Shown here: piece after piece, positions 36,971 to 46,710 of the stretch
Position numbering within the stretch: position 1 is the stretch's first letter
How the letters are laid out: each line of letters begins with the position of its first letter
Source: Barthelona sp. PCE
Taxonomy: Eukaryota; Metamonada: BaSk clade
Assembly: GCA_040285745.1 (NCBI GenBank)
Contig: JAUFOR010000003.1
Location: forward strand, 620,001 to 684,000
Direction of reading: 5' to 3'
Length of the DNA: 64,000 nt
Position numbers and translations under genes: made by a program
The notes under the pieces: model-generated
What the model saw: only the letters and a program-made list of their open reading frames with translations
Database searches by the model: none
Told to the model about the DNA's origin: nothing

Positions 36971-39900
36971 ATGCAAATCAAGCAAATAATACTTTTATTA
37001 CTGCTTTGTGGGGCTTTTGTTAATGCACAGATTTATTTCTTAGCAGTATCCTCAGGAAACGATACTAATTCGGGATTAGCTGCTGGTAATGCTCTAAAAA
37101 CGATGAATGAAGCATTTTTCCGAATGCAATCAGAGCCAAATGCCGTACATGAACTTAGACTTGTTGAGTTATTTGAAACAACCGGTGGTGTACCATATAT
37201 GGAAGCAGGTAATGCAATTCCATTCCATGAGCTCAGAGTTATCATATACGCACCAGATTCTTTCACACAAAACGTTGTTGTCCTCAATAATCTCAATTGG
37301 AATTTTACAGTGTTGGGACTGCAGAATGTATATTTATGGACATATGACGCAAACATCACTGTCAACACGATATCAATGAGTAACGCAGCCATAAATGCGA
37401 CATATATTCATGATACAGAGGTTTTCGATCTTCATAGCAGCCTGATATATGCAAGGGTCAAAACCAACCCCATATCTATCAAAATGGACGGCTCTATCGT
37501 CCTTATCGAGAAGATATCGACAGCAACATCCCCATCTATTGATTTAAGAGCATCCACCTTAGATTTTGTAGGTATAGATAAACAAAGAGATGGACCGATG
37601 CATACTTTAATAATCAATTCAATTGAGGAGTCACGGTTCGATCTGCACTATTTGAATGCCTCTGTTACTGTATTAACACCACAAACAAAAGATTCCGTGC
37701 TATGGTTTGAGTCGTCTGTTGTCTATTTACAATGGGCAAATACCTTGGAGGGACTTCTAGACCTGAAGGCGTTGGGTGTGAAGCGCAGCGTGCTGTACCT
37801 GAATTCACACCCGAACACATCGCCAAGAATATCAGGAAGATTTGGTTATGAATTCTACGACGCAACCATATGGATATCAACAGCGCTTGATTTAATCGCG
37901 CTCTCTGATAACCCAGATACGTGGACAAACTATGTACAGTACACAACTTTCAAAACAACGGAAGAAAGTAGCACTCTTGTGTTTTGGACGAGCGGTAAGA
38001 TGAATTCAGTGGGAACAGTGTCAGCAGACAATATAGAGCTGGTATATAAAGGCGGAAAGCTGCTATATCAAAGTTCATCGCTGTCAAAAGTATTAATTGT
38101 TGGTGCCGATGATGTGGATATATACTTTGTGTACTGTCCAAATTTATACGTGCAATCAACAACAATAATTAAGGTCGATCAGTTCAATGGAAGCGCACGG
38201 TTATCAGCGCCCGAGATTGAAATTAGTTCGTCATTGCTTTTCCTTCACAATGAAATTGATGCTGTTAACAGATTGAGCGTAGCTAACCTAACAATTGCAG
38301 TAGGTAATGGCTTTTCATTTAGTGTAGCGGGCGCTGACGTGCGTTTTGTTGAGCTTTACTGTGTTAATATTGAGGATCTCAGCAGATGTGAACGAAGTGT
38401 TCCAATCAATATACTTCAGGCGACACATATTGCAATTGGATCCACCACGTTCCGCGATTGGTATCTCTCTGTCGGTGGACTGGCACCCAACTATCTCCAG
38501 TACGTTAACTGTGACTTCATCGATCTTCAACTCGAAGCCTCAATGATTATGTTCACAAACATCATCCCAATTTACTACTTTGAGAACTGCAACTTCATCA
38601 AAGTGAGACAAGCTTCCACTTACATACAGTGGAAGGTACTTCAGTTACATTACGTGACATGCCGGTTTGCTAGCTCAGATTCTATTCATCCAATATCTTA
38701 TTACACAACCATATCCGACTGTCAGTTCTCGTCTATGAACTTCTATGAGCCATTTTTAGGCATGGAGTCGTACGTTGGGTCCATAGTTACACTGGAGGAG
38801 ACAACATTCACCAGTATCACAGTGCATTGCGAGTACTTATTTGAATTGGTGACTTCTTATGAAGAAACCTCGTCCCAGTTGCTGCCCAACATCACAATTA
38901 GGGATGTATTCTTCCATGACTCCGATTTTTATTCAATTTTCAAGGTGGGCAATTATTCTACTGCTCTTAACAGACTTATAGCTTTTGAAAACTGTGGTTT
39001 ATTGCGAAATAGGATCAGAAAGAATATTATCTTTACGGAATCGGGATCAACGTCATCCATCTTTTTTGGTGGTTTTTCTGCAGTGATGGATACAACTTAC
39101 GCTCCGTTATTTAATTTGTTCGGTGATTGTTATTTGGTTATTGGTTATTTAAATATCACAGTTGAAGATAATATAAATGCTCCGCTTATTTATGGTGAAC
39201 ATCGACTGAACATTGGTGTTTTTAACTCCACGTTTAAGTCTTCCAAACCCACCAGATATCCCGTTATTTTCAGTAATTACATCGGGTTAATCATGAACGG
39301 AACAACAGAGATTGAGTATGTGAATTTTCCGAGGTTTATTATGTCAGACTTACTCTTCATTGATTTCTGGTATTCAACGTTCTCAACGTCCCTGTCCGAT
39401 TTCGCTGTGGCTGACGAGTGTCTCATGCGTGTACGAACGAATGCCAATGTGCTTCTTCCATACATCATATGTTCTAGTATCAACATTAATAAGACCGAAG
39501 GTGCCGTTTTACCCAGCATAAATTGTAAGTGCGATCCAGACTCTCCGTACGGATGTCATGAATCTTGTGAACAGATAGAGCTCCCTAGAGTGACTGATGT
39601 CAAGCTAATGCCATTTATTCCACCACAAATATATAGAAGCCCTTTCCAGTTCCAAGTGGAGTTGGATCGACATATTCCGGCTGATTCGCTTGTTCTAGCC
39701 GCATTAGAAGACACTATTTTAACCTTGGAACTCAAAAGGACAAAGACTATTACACATGAGAACGTACAGCTTGTTTATTTCTCATTAGTAGATGGCATAG
39801 ATTTTAAGAGGGGAAGCACATTCTCAATGGATCTTTCAATCCCGTTTTCACCATTCTTTAAACTGACAATCACACTACCCTTCTGCCAACCGAGTATGTA

Positions 39901-41614
39901 TTACGAAAGATCTGCTGATGTCTGTCTGAGATGCCCTGTAGGTACGCATCAGATGATACCCCACTTCAATGGCACAGAGTGTACGATGGACGAAAACCTT
40001 GCGAAACCTGGTATCTCGCAATCTGATGTAGAGATGCTCACAGGTGGGGTATATCACCATCCATCTGGAACATTTGTTGTTGAATACCCAAAGAACAATA
40101 CAGTACTGCTCCTCAAGTGCCCTCGTGAAGAGTTTTGTGTGGGTGGGCCAGTTGACTCACAGTTTTCAGGTGGCCTTTATGAAGATATTCGTGAATACGG
40201 TAGTTACGCGCATCATGCCGAATTAGATCCAAACGGATGCAGACTATTCCACCAGGATGTTCTGTGTGGTTTGTGCACTGGTGTATATTATGATAGTAAT
40301 AATGTGAAGTACACAGTGATGCGTCATGTCCTGACAGGCGACTGTATTCCACTACCCGGGATTGGCTACCTATTACTATTCTTCTTAGTTCATATTGCAA
40401 TCATCATCGGTTTGTTCTGGTTCAGAGCTAATGGCTCTTCTTTCCAGTTTGCCAAATTTTTTAAGATTCCAAATATTGTCGATAGTCAGATCTGGTCATT
40501 AAGGATGATGTTTGTGAATAGTGTTGGGATCTTTATGCCACTCATTATCTTTATATCAAGCTCATTATCACGTGCATCCCTTGGCACTACAAGTAACAAG
40601 CTTGCATTTTTGTTTTCCCCGTTTTTGACAATCATGGGGCTGATGAATTACAACGAATCGCTCCATAGTTACTTTTTAAACGTTAAATCTTTGAACTTCT
40701 TCACAATATTCTCATTCTTTCAGATGCTCCTTATATTCTTTCCTTATTGGGGTTCTGTTGTGAAAGATTTGTGCAAGTACCCGTATCTTGTGGTCAGAAG
40801 GTGGTTGGATAGATGGATTCCGCATCTAACTGAGGACTGGAAACTTTCACTTTCCAATTATGATGTATTTCAGTACTGTCGCAATTGGGCAACAGTTATT
40901 TCGCTAGTTATGGTTCCTTCTATGCTCCATAATTGTGTGCGCATGTTCTACACCGGAGACACAAACTCTCTGATCGCAAACGACGATCGTATCGCTGATC
41001 AAGTCTTTACTGTCATTGATCCTGGTCATGCAGTAGATTACGATAAGCTTTTCTCACAACGCATCTTCCCTTTGTCGTTCGTCATTGTCCTTCTGTTGGG
41101 TATCATAGTTTATTCATTTATCATGTGGAGGAAATATGCAACTGAAGATTTTGAGGGTATCAAGTACGAAAGTATTGGATTCTTCCATCTATGTGCACTT
41201 GCATCGTTTCTAATCATGCTTGTGGCAGATCCCAACCCATATTTGGATATTAGTCTCATTGTCATGTATGGAGCGGGTATAATACTCTACATTCGCGCAT
41301 TCTTGCCATTCACGCATGATTACCTCAATAATGGTATCTCAAAATTATGTTTGTTCTTTGTTGTTATGGATTTATTCGTGCACTATATTTGCACTGCTCC
41401 CATACATTGGATACAGGTAATTCTTCTTTTCCTATTGTTGTCCAGTGTTCTCTTTTTCTCCTATACGCTCTCTGGTCGCTCGAAATATGAAGCGCAGAAT
41501 GCTGAGCAGCCGGAGATGCAGTGGAAGAACAACACTATGTACGGTACTTCACCGAGTACTGCTAGTTCATATATACCAACTGATGCGTTTTCTATGCAGT
41601 CATTTACCCATTAA
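36971..41614 (+). CDS. Secreted/surface protein: pectin-lyase-like beta-helix, Cys-rich stalk and about 9-10 TM helices
   Basis: The 1547-residue protein has a signal peptide (1-19, LLLLLCGAFVNA then Q). A long beta-helix-like ectodomain (20-850) follows, built of short strand/turn repeats and opening SSGNDTNSGLAAGNALKTMN, as in parallel beta-helix proteins. Cys-rich EGF/TNFR-like pieces lie at about 855-870 (CKCDPDSPYGCHESC), 975-1010 (CLRCPVGTHQM) and 1090-1110 (CGLCTGVYYD). Hydrophobic helices begin near residues 1132, 1179, 1211, 1243, 1306, 1368, 1403, 1424, 1458 and 1481. A short cytoplasmic Ser/Thr tail ends the protein. It is probably a cell-surface adhesin or receptor; such architectures are known from several protists. 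Ligand unknown. Confidence 0.8.
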   Translation: MQIKQIILLLLLCGAFVNAQIYFLAVSSGNDTNSGLAAGNALKTMNEAFFRMQSEPNAVHELRLVELFETTGGVPYMEAGNAIPFHELRVIIYAPDSFTQNVVVLNNLNWNFTVLGLQNVYLWTYDANITVNTISMSNAAINATYIHDTEVFDLHSSLIYARVKTNPISIKMDGSIVLIEKISTATSPSIDLRASTLDFVGIDKQRDGPMHTLIINSIEESRFDLHYLNASVTVLTPQTKDSVLWFESSVVYLQWANTLEGLLDLKALGVKRSVLYLNSHPNTSPRISGRFGYEFYDATIWISTALDLIALSDNPDTWTNYVQYTTFKTTEESSTLVFWTSGKMNSVGTVSADNIELVYKGGKLLYQSSSLSKVLIVGADDVDIYFVYCPNLYVQSTTIIKVDQFNGSARLSAPEIEISSSLLFLHNEIDAVNRLSVANLTIAVGNGFSFSVAGADVRFVELYCVNIEDLSRCERSVPINILQATHIAIGSTTFRDWYLSVGGLAPNYLQYVNCDFIDLQLEASMIMFTNIIPIYYFENCNFIKVRQASTYIQWKVLQLHYVTCRFASSDSIHPISYYTTISDCQFSSMNFYEPFLGMESYVGSIVTLEETTFTSITVHCEYLFELVTSYEETSSQLLPNITIRDVFFHDSDFYSIFKVGNYSTALNRLIAFENCGLLRNRIRKNIIFTESGSTSSIFFGGFSAVMDTTYAPLFNLFGDCYLVIGYLNITVEDNINAPLIYGEHRLNIGVFNSTFKSSKPTRYPVIFSNYIGLIMNGTTEIEYVNFPRFIMSDLLFIDFWYSTFSTSLSDFAVADECLMRVRTNANVLLPYIICSSININKTEGAVLPSINCKCDPDSPYGCHESCEQIELPRVTDVKLMPFIPPQIYRSPFQFQVELDRHIPADSLVLAALEDTILTLELKRTKTITHENVQLVYFSLVDGIDFKRGSTFSMDLSIPFSPFFKLTITLPFCQPSMYYERSADVCLRCPVGTHQMIPHFNGTECTMDENLAKPGISQSDVEMLTGGVYHHPSGTFVVEYPKNNTVLLLKCPREEFCVGGPVDSQFSGGLYEDIREYGSYAHHAELDPNGCRLFHQDVLCGLCTGVYYDSNNVKYTVMRHVLTGDCIPLPGIGYLLLFFLVHIAIIIGLFWFRANGSSFQFAKFFKIPNIVDSQIWSLRMMFVNSVGIFMPLIIFISSSLSRASLGTTSNKLAFLFSPFLTIMGLMNYNESLHSYFLNVKSLNFFTIFSFFQMLLIFFPYWGSVVKDLCKYPYLVVRRWLDRWIPHLTEDWKLSLSNYDVFQYCRNWATVISLVMVPSMLHNCVRMFYTGDTNSLIANDDRIADQVFTVIDPGHAVDYDKLFSQRIFPLSFVIVLLLGIIVYSFIMWRKYATEDFEGIKYESIGFFHLCALASFLIMLVADPNPYLDISLIVMYGAGIILYIRAFLPFTHDYLNNGISKLCLFFVVMDLFVHYICTAPIHWIQVILLFLLLSSVLFFSYTLSGRSKYEAQNAEQPEMQWKNNTMYGTSPSTASSYIPTDAFSMQSFTH

Positions 41615-41940
41615 TGACTTCACAGGGGCTGAGTTCTCTCGGATACATGCATGTTTACTGACAGATATCTAGTTGGATGGCGTGAATAAGTTCCTAAGCT
41701 CGAGGTCGGGTAATTGAGTTCCCACCCCATATGACTTCACAGGGGCTGAGTTCTCTCGGATACATGCATGTTTACTATCTAGTTGGATGGCGTGAATAAG
41801 TTCCTAAGCTCGAGGTCGGGTAATGACTTCACAGGGGCTGAGTTCTCTCGGATACATGCATGTTTACTGACAGATATCTAGTTGGATGGCGTGAATAAGT
41901 TCCTAAGCTCGAGGTCGGGTAATTGAGTTCCCACCCCATA
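41615..41940. repeat. Three-copy 117-bp tandem repeat abutting a stop codon
   Basis: Units: 41615-41731 (117 bp), 41732-41823 (92 bp), 41824-41940 (117 bp). Units 1 and 3 appear identical over the full 117 bp. Unit 2 is the same but lacks 7 bp (GACAGAT) and the last 18 bp (TTGAGTTCCCACCCCATA). Each unit starts TGACTTCACAGGGGCTGAG. Unit 1 begins at the base after the TAA stop of the surface-protein gene, so the array is its 3' flank or UTR. All frames contain stops. The array is visibly richer in G and C than other spacers. Near-perfect identity implies a recent duplication. Confidence 0.97.
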
Positions 41941-42086
41941 AAAAATAGTAAAAAAAAGAGAAATCCGGAATGTACGATAAAGGACGTAATTCGGACAGCA
42001 CATTCATGAGTCACAGATTCACTCTGCCATGAGTTCCGTCAACCACATGCTTCCATCATTCAACAGCAATTTTAATCAAATGTCAA
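41941..42086. other. Spacer between the tandem repeat and SF3B1 stop
   Basis: 146 bp containing an A-rich run after the array and one copy of an 11-bp duplication (TCAAATGTCAA, 42076-42086 and 42087-42097). The second copy covers the SF3B1 stop codon. Together with the array this makes the only convergent spacer longer than 100 bp in the window. Confidence 0.7.
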
Positions 42087-42097
42087 TCAAATGTCAA
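42076..42097. repeat. 11-bp tandem duplication across the SF3B1 stop codon
   Basis: TCAAATGTCAA occurs twice in direct succession (42076-42086, 42087-42097). On the minus strand the stop TGA (42089-42087) lies at the junction, and the duplication pushes the downstream TGATTAAAAT poly(A)-like signal 11 nt farther away. Confidence 0.9.
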
Positions 42098-44990
42098 TCA
42101 AAAACTCCTCTGCGAGATTGTATTCAACGGAGGAATCATCAACATGAAATGAATCTGTACGCATAGGAGGTGTATGCAACGACACAGCCGCTGGTTGTGT
42201 CATCAAGCCGAGGTTTGTGAAGCGCTGTGTACGGAGACGGACTTTCTTAGCAGGATGGAACAAGCCTCCCAAGACCTGGTTGAAAGCTCCACCTAGAAGG
42301 GGAATTGATGATTCAATCGCAAGAGCACATGCGTTTATGACGTGCGGTGAATACTCAAGCATATGAGGCCATATATAATTAAACAAATGAAGTAAAAACA
42401 GCCTGTTGTCAACCTTTGCATCGCCAACGTTCAACGAAGTGCTATAGTGTGCATATGTGTGCTTCACAATAGTGAGCGCTGTCTGCCTGTGAACGGCGTC
42501 CCTCTCCGAGAGCGCATCACATAGCAGCTCACTTATGTTCACAATGTAAGGCGCGAAGAGATGAGACATGTACTCACTCAAGAAGTGAATAGCCTTTAAA
42601 ACACCGTTCTGTACGTTAAGATTCGGTTCTTTGTACGTCTGAAGCAGCAAAACGATGATGATCTCCGCCGCTCCAGGAGTGATCAAGCCGAGCAAACCCA
42701 GAACAACTGTTGTGCTGACACGGCTGGATCTCTCTGAAACCTTGAGGTTCTTAACGAGAGGAGGCACGATACCGCTCACGGGGAGAACCCGTGCGATGCT
42801 ATCTACGGCAGAAACTGTGGCTCTTCTAATCTTGTAATCAAAAGATCTAAACAATTCAACCAACCTGAACAGTATTCTCTTCCACTCCTTCTCGTATGCC
42901 TGTCCCTTCGCGTACTTCGCGATCTTCCCCACCAACACTACGAGATTGTATGAAACAGCTGCGTCGCTATTCTGGAAGATGGGAGTGAGTCGTGGAATGA
43001 ACTCAGAAACACTTGGCTTCAGTTTAAGCGGGGTGAAGGCATCACAAAGTGTTGAGATCGCCTCCAGATGACCGCTCAATGCCAATGCGGACTGTTCCTG
43101 CCTTAGTGTCTCATACAAAATAATGGAGAATGATTGACAGACGTTCACTGAAAGAAATGGAGCTAATGAACCTATTAGGGCAGAAGCAATGCATCTGAAT
43201 CCCTCAAAGTCGCTCTGTAAATACGCCTTGACTGTTTTAAAAATGTCTACAATAAAATCGCCCAGAAAATGCTTGACTTTCTTAATCAAATTTGGAATCA
43301 ACTTGATCAATCGTCTAGCTGCATACATACTATATCTTTGATCATTTTCATCACCCACCTCTAGTGGGATCTTAAGACATATGATGAGGCTGCTGAGAAT
43401 TTTCCAGCTAGTTTTAATCTGTGCAAAGTCAATAATTCGTAGTTGACTGAATATCTCAAGAATAAAGATACGAATCGACTCATTTTGGTTGCGTAGGTAG
43501 AAGTAAAGCTTGTGTAACAACTGCTTAGGGATGAGAATGCGCTCAAATTCAAGAAATGTGGAGAGAACCTCTTGTCTGATAACGGACAACTTTAGAATCT
43601 TTGTTTGAACAACTCCTTGACAGAAGTCATTGTAAATCGCATTAACGAATCCGTTATCCAGATTAGGATGCAACAAAACTCTGATTGATTCACAAACACC
43701 ACTTATCAAACGGCGGTCTGGATACCGCAATCTAGGCTGAATGGTTGTTAGTAGCATTGTTGTGCGCGCCATGGATGACCTTGAATCGTCGCTGACAGCA
43801 CTATTCAGAAGAGATGCAGGTAATATACAACTGTTATTATCTTTAGCCATTTCGAACAGAACAGAAAGCAGAGGATCGACAGACCGTTTGAATGATGGGC
43901 CAAGTTTGGCTGCCCTCAGTGTGTCAATGAGTGCATTTACCACAAATTCATTCTGCGGTTTATCAAGTGCTGCATGCTCCTTGAGCAACACAACAAAAAC
44001 CTGACTAATGAGATGAATCCATCCTCGGATGTCAATTTGGGCTTTCGTGACGCACTTCAGAATAGCGACAGCCTGCAACTTATGCATACGCTCTGTCGTT
44101 CCAGCAAGGGAATCAATGAGCCTAAAAAGTGTGTTTGGGATATCTATTGCAGCGTGTGTGATCAACGCGGCCGTTGCAGTACGCGTGAAGCGGTCTGTCG
44201 TGCTAAAATCGGGTGCCATTGCTGATATCACGTTGTCAACGGTCGAGATACGCGTAATTAAAACTACGAGCTGTTCTGCTTCACTTTGTATGATGGTCTC
44301 CATCTCGTTGAACATGCCGCGAATCACCAGCAGGAAACGACGTAAAAACAAAGTCGTGATACTGGGTTCTATAGGGAGTATCACCCTGAGAAACTTCAAA
44401 AGAGCGTGGCGTTCATCTGGAAGTAACAGTCCACTTGACATACACTTGATTGTTTCCTCAAGCACTCTGTCGATTGTGAGTGTCTTAATATTCGCTAAAA
44501 TATAGTGTGTAGCCTTCTTTCGCAACTTGTTATTGCCATTCTTGAGCTGTATGATTAATTTCAGTACCTTTAAATGGTTTACCTCGTCAAATGAAAGCCC
44601 TTCTGTCGTTTTATGAGCAAAAAGTTCCTCAAAAAGCAAAAGATCGTTGGAGGTTAATCGTGGTAACATCTCATCCTTGAGACCCAGCTCTATGTTGTCT
44701 GGAGAGACTATTTCGGCCTGTGCGTTGGCCATTTCGTGGACACGAACGAGCTCAAGCTGCTTCTCCAAGTCAGGAGGACATCGAACATAGTCTTCTGGTG
44801 CTTCCACAATGGCCCATCCTTCGCTCTCGCCCGGAAGCATCAAGTCCAGCTGTTCATCTGTAAATGTTTGGTTCTTCTGGCGTACCAAATCCACAAGACT
44901 ATTTTGCGCGAGTTTATGAACGTTCATGAGCTTCTCGTCCACTGGTTTGCTGTCCCAACTTCCCAAATTGTCTTCGTTTGCAGACTCCAT
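42087..44990 (-). CDS. SF3B1: Splicing factor 3B subunit 1 (SF3B1/SAP155)
   Basis: The 967-residue protein is mostly HEAT repeats. Recognisable SF3B1 features include the segment FTDEQLDLMLPGESEGWAIV (human SDEELDAMFP...GYKVLPPP), a dense HEAT series, and near the C-terminus GLFHPAKKVR (human GLFHPARKVR). It is the scaffold of the U2 snRNP SF3b complex that clamps the branch-point duplex. Human SF3B1 is 1304 residues; the missing part is the N-terminal disordered region with the U2AF-binding ULMs. The C-terminal 65 residues after GLFHPAKKVR also diverge from the usual IYN...YDDKNTYIRYELDY end. The ATG at 44990 is the first in frame. It fits a low-intron genome with a reduced spliceosome. Confidence 0.9.
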   Translation of the reverse strand: MESANEDNLGSWDSKPVDEKLMNVHKLAQNSLVDLVRQKNQTFTDEQLDLMLPGESEGWAIVEAPEDYVRCPPDLEKQLELVRVHEMANAQAEIVSPDNIELGLKDEMLPRLTSNDLLLFEELFAHKTTEGLSFDEVNHLKVLKLIIQLKNGNNKLRKKATHYILANIKTLTIDRVLEETIKCMSSGLLLPDERHALLKFLRVILPIEPSITTLFLRRFLLVIRGMFNEMETIIQSEAEQLVVLITRISTVDNVISAMAPDFSTTDRFTRTATAALITHAAIDIPNTLFRLIDSLAGTTERMHKLQAVAILKCVTKAQIDIRGWIHLISQVFVVLLKEHAALDKPQNEFVVNALIDTLRAAKLGPSFKRSVDPLLSVLFEMAKDNNSCILPASLLNSAVSDDSRSSMARTTMLLTTIQPRLRYPDRRLISGVCESIRVLLHPNLDNGFVNAIYNDFCQGVVQTKILKLSVIRQEVLSTFLEFERILIPKQLLHKLYFYLRNQNESIRIFILEIFSQLRIIDFAQIKTSWKILSSLIICLKIPLEVGDENDQRYSMYAARRLIKLIPNLIKKVKHFLGDFIVDIFKTVKAYLQSDFEGFRCIASALIGSLAPFLSVNVCQSFSIILYETLRQEQSALALSGHLEAISTLCDAFTPLKLKPSVSEFIPRLTPIFQNSDAAVSYNLVVLVGKIAKYAKGQAYEKEWKRILFRLVELFRSFDYKIRRATVSAVDSIARVLPVSGIVPPLVKNLKVSERSSRVSTTVVLGLLGLITPGAAEIIIVLLLQTYKEPNLNVQNGVLKAIHFLSEYMSHLFAPYIVNISELLCDALSERDAVHRQTALTIVKHTYAHYSTSLNVGDAKVDNRLFLLHLFNYIWPHMLEYSPHVINACALAIESSIPLLGGAFNQVLGGLFHPAKKVRLRTQRFTNLGLMTQPAAVSLHTPPMRTDSFHVDDSSVEYNLAEEFLIDI

Positions 44991-45200
44991 AACCTGTATG
45001 AATTGCTGAAAAGGCAGTAAATCAGAAAACAAAACTTCAAAATTAATAAAAACTTAAAAGTATCTCTGTGCGTGTAGTTAGCAATCGGTGTACAGCGATT
45101 GGTGTGCTTGAAATTGTCAAAAAACCAATATTTGACAGAGTTTCGATGTTGAGGCTCAATTTCAGAATCTTCCCTCTTCCACTTAAGATTACTTTTTCAA

Positions 45201-45542
45201 ATGCGCCAAAGCGGTTTACATCCGCTGCAGGACACATGCCCAACCATCAGCATTGAAAAAAATACAATCAGACTAACCTGTTCTGTTGAGCACTTGTTTA
45301 TTAATGATTTGGAATCTCAAAAACTTCTTCACATGGTCCGGGTCTACCCAGAGGACAGCAAAGATCGTATTAAAGCTATTTCTGTATCAAATTTTGTGAA
45401 CAATTCAATCTTCGTTCTATGCAAGCTAACCATGGACAAAATTGTCCTAATACAGATTATATGTGGACCTCATGAAACCAAACACTTCAAATTCAACCCT
45501 GATTATATTCCACACGGTATGAATGAATATTACAACCTGTGA
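45201..45542 (+). CDS. Small uncharacterised protein, 113 residues
   Basis: The ORF starts at an ATG preceded by TTACTTTTTCAA, nearly the same leader as the PA200-like gene. The codons give a globular, mixed alpha/beta protein (e.g. RLTCSVEHLFINDLESQK, VNNSIFVLCKLTM). No family is recognised. It is divergent from SF3B1 and converges on syntaxin-16. An overlapping ORF in another frame (45068-45256) is less likely, since it has no such leader. Confidence 0.5.
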   Translation: MRQSGLHPLQDTCPTISIEKNTIRLTCSVEHLFINDLESQKLLHMVRVYPEDSKDRIKAISVSNFVNNSIFVLCKLTMDKIVLIQIICGPHETKHFKFNPDYIPHGMNEYYNL

Positions 45543-45640
45543 CACATCTACATAAACTTCTTTCTTCTTCTTTTTCATTCACAACATTTGACAAAACAAA
45601 ACAATTTCAACGTACAATAAATAAAATCGTGTATTTACAA

Positions 45641-46540
45641 CTAAAATCTTTTGAAAGCCAGAATAACACAGAAAACAATAGAAAACATGAGCATACATAT
45701 AAGACACATGTTTAATCTCATTTTTTTCGTGTGATATAACGCTTCTTCTAACTCTAGATTACCTTTTTGGATGGATTCAACGGTCTGATTCACGTTATAA
45801 TCGATTTCATCCAACAGTGACCCCTGGTCGACAATTAGAGTAGCTAGGTCGTTGAATAGGGTCGCTAGGTCATTAATAGACTTGACTATATGCTCAATTT
45901 CTTGAGAATGAAGATTCAGAAAGTTTTGGTGAAAAATCATTGTTGACATTTGTGTATCACTGAACCCTTGATCAAATATCTCATTAACATTCTCACCAAT
46001 ACCTAAGTTTGTTATTTTTTCCTCCTTTAAACGCAATTTGTTCAAATAGTCTCTTTGTATCGCCTTGAAATCCTTTGTAAAGGACTTTAACTCTGACACA
46101 AGGCCCTTTTGCACATTTAACCGCATCTTTTCGGTCACTGTTAAGTTACCCTTACCACCAATGTCTTGCGCCAGAGCGAGGACACGCTTCCGGCATCTTC
46201 CAACAAGAGATGTGATTGATTTGGTCTCGTTTGCGATGCGCTGCTGCACTGCGTCGCCACCAAAATTCTGTGTGAGGTGCTGTGAATGTAAACGCTGCAA
46301 GTTATCCATTGCTTGTCTCAATTCTCCAATCATACGATTACAGTCCTCAGAAATCTCCACCCAGAGAGCTGTAGTTTCGATAACAGCCTCAGTATCTTGT
46401 GCTTCTCCCGCTAACAGCGATTCAGTTTGACTTGTGTCAATGTAACTCAATGCTTGAGCTTGATTTTGCGACTGCGTACGCAGAATCATAAATGTGCTCG
46501 TTAGATCACGTGAAAGTACCCTATGGCTTGCCGTTCGCAT
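45641..46540 (-). CDS. STX16: Syntaxin-16/Tlg2-type Qa-SNARE
   Basis: The 299-residue protein has the syntaxin-16 layout: an N-terminal peptide containing RDLTSTFMILR (human RSLTDAFLLMRNN), a three-helix Habc region (about 55-200), a SNARE helix (about 205-265) and a C-terminal TM anchor (about 275-295, MCLICMLMFSIVFCVILAF). The zero-layer Gln is in LIVDQGSLLDEIDYNVNQ. Tlg2/syntaxin-16 mediates endosome-to-TGN fusion. The N-peptide normally binds the SM protein Vps45. The ATG at 46540 is preceded by TTGACCATTTCAC. Stop TAG followed by TTGTAAAT. Confidence 0.92.
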   Translation of the reverse strand: MRTASHRVLSRDLTSTFMILRTQSQNQAQALSYIDTSQTESLLAGEAQDTEAVIETTALWVEISEDCNRMIGELRQAMDNLQRLHSQHLTQNFGGDAVQQRIANETKSITSLVGRCRKRVLALAQDIGGKGNLTVTEKMRLNVQKGLVSELKSFTKDFKAIQRDYLNKLRLKEEKITNLGIGENVNEIFDQGFSDTQMSTMIFHQNFLNLHSQEIEHIVKSINDLATLFNDLATLIVDQGSLLDEIDYNVNQTVESIQKGNLELEEALYHTKKMRLNMCLICMLMFSIVFCVILAFKRF

Positions 46541-46553
46541 GTGAAATGGTCAA
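46541..46553 (-). promoter_or_regulatory. Candidate core promoter element of the syntaxin-16 gene
   Basis: Minus strand TTGACCATTTCAC touches the ATG at 46540. Variant of the recurrent element. Confidence 0.4.
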
Positions 46554-46710
46554 AAATACGTAAAACGACTTTTTGTTATTGTGCGTGGGCACATAAAGCA
46601 TAACTTTGTTGGACGGAGCTATACAGCACAGAAAATCATCACATAAGAATAAGTTGTTTTGTTACAATTTCTTGAACCCCTATCACAATTTAAGGAATAC
46701 AGCACCAGGA

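Noticed and set aside
41615-41940. CRISPR-like array
   Set aside because: Units abut without unique spacers, the unit is 117 bp, and the genome is eukaryotic.
41829-42014. 61-codon minus-strand ORF across the third repeat
   Set aside because: Frame is not kept in the other units and no family resemblance.
45068-45256. Alternative 62-codon ORF between SF3B1 and syntaxin-16
   Set aside because: It overlaps the start of the better-supported 113-residue ORF (45201-45542), which has the typical leader; could still be a first exon, but no good 5' splice site was found.
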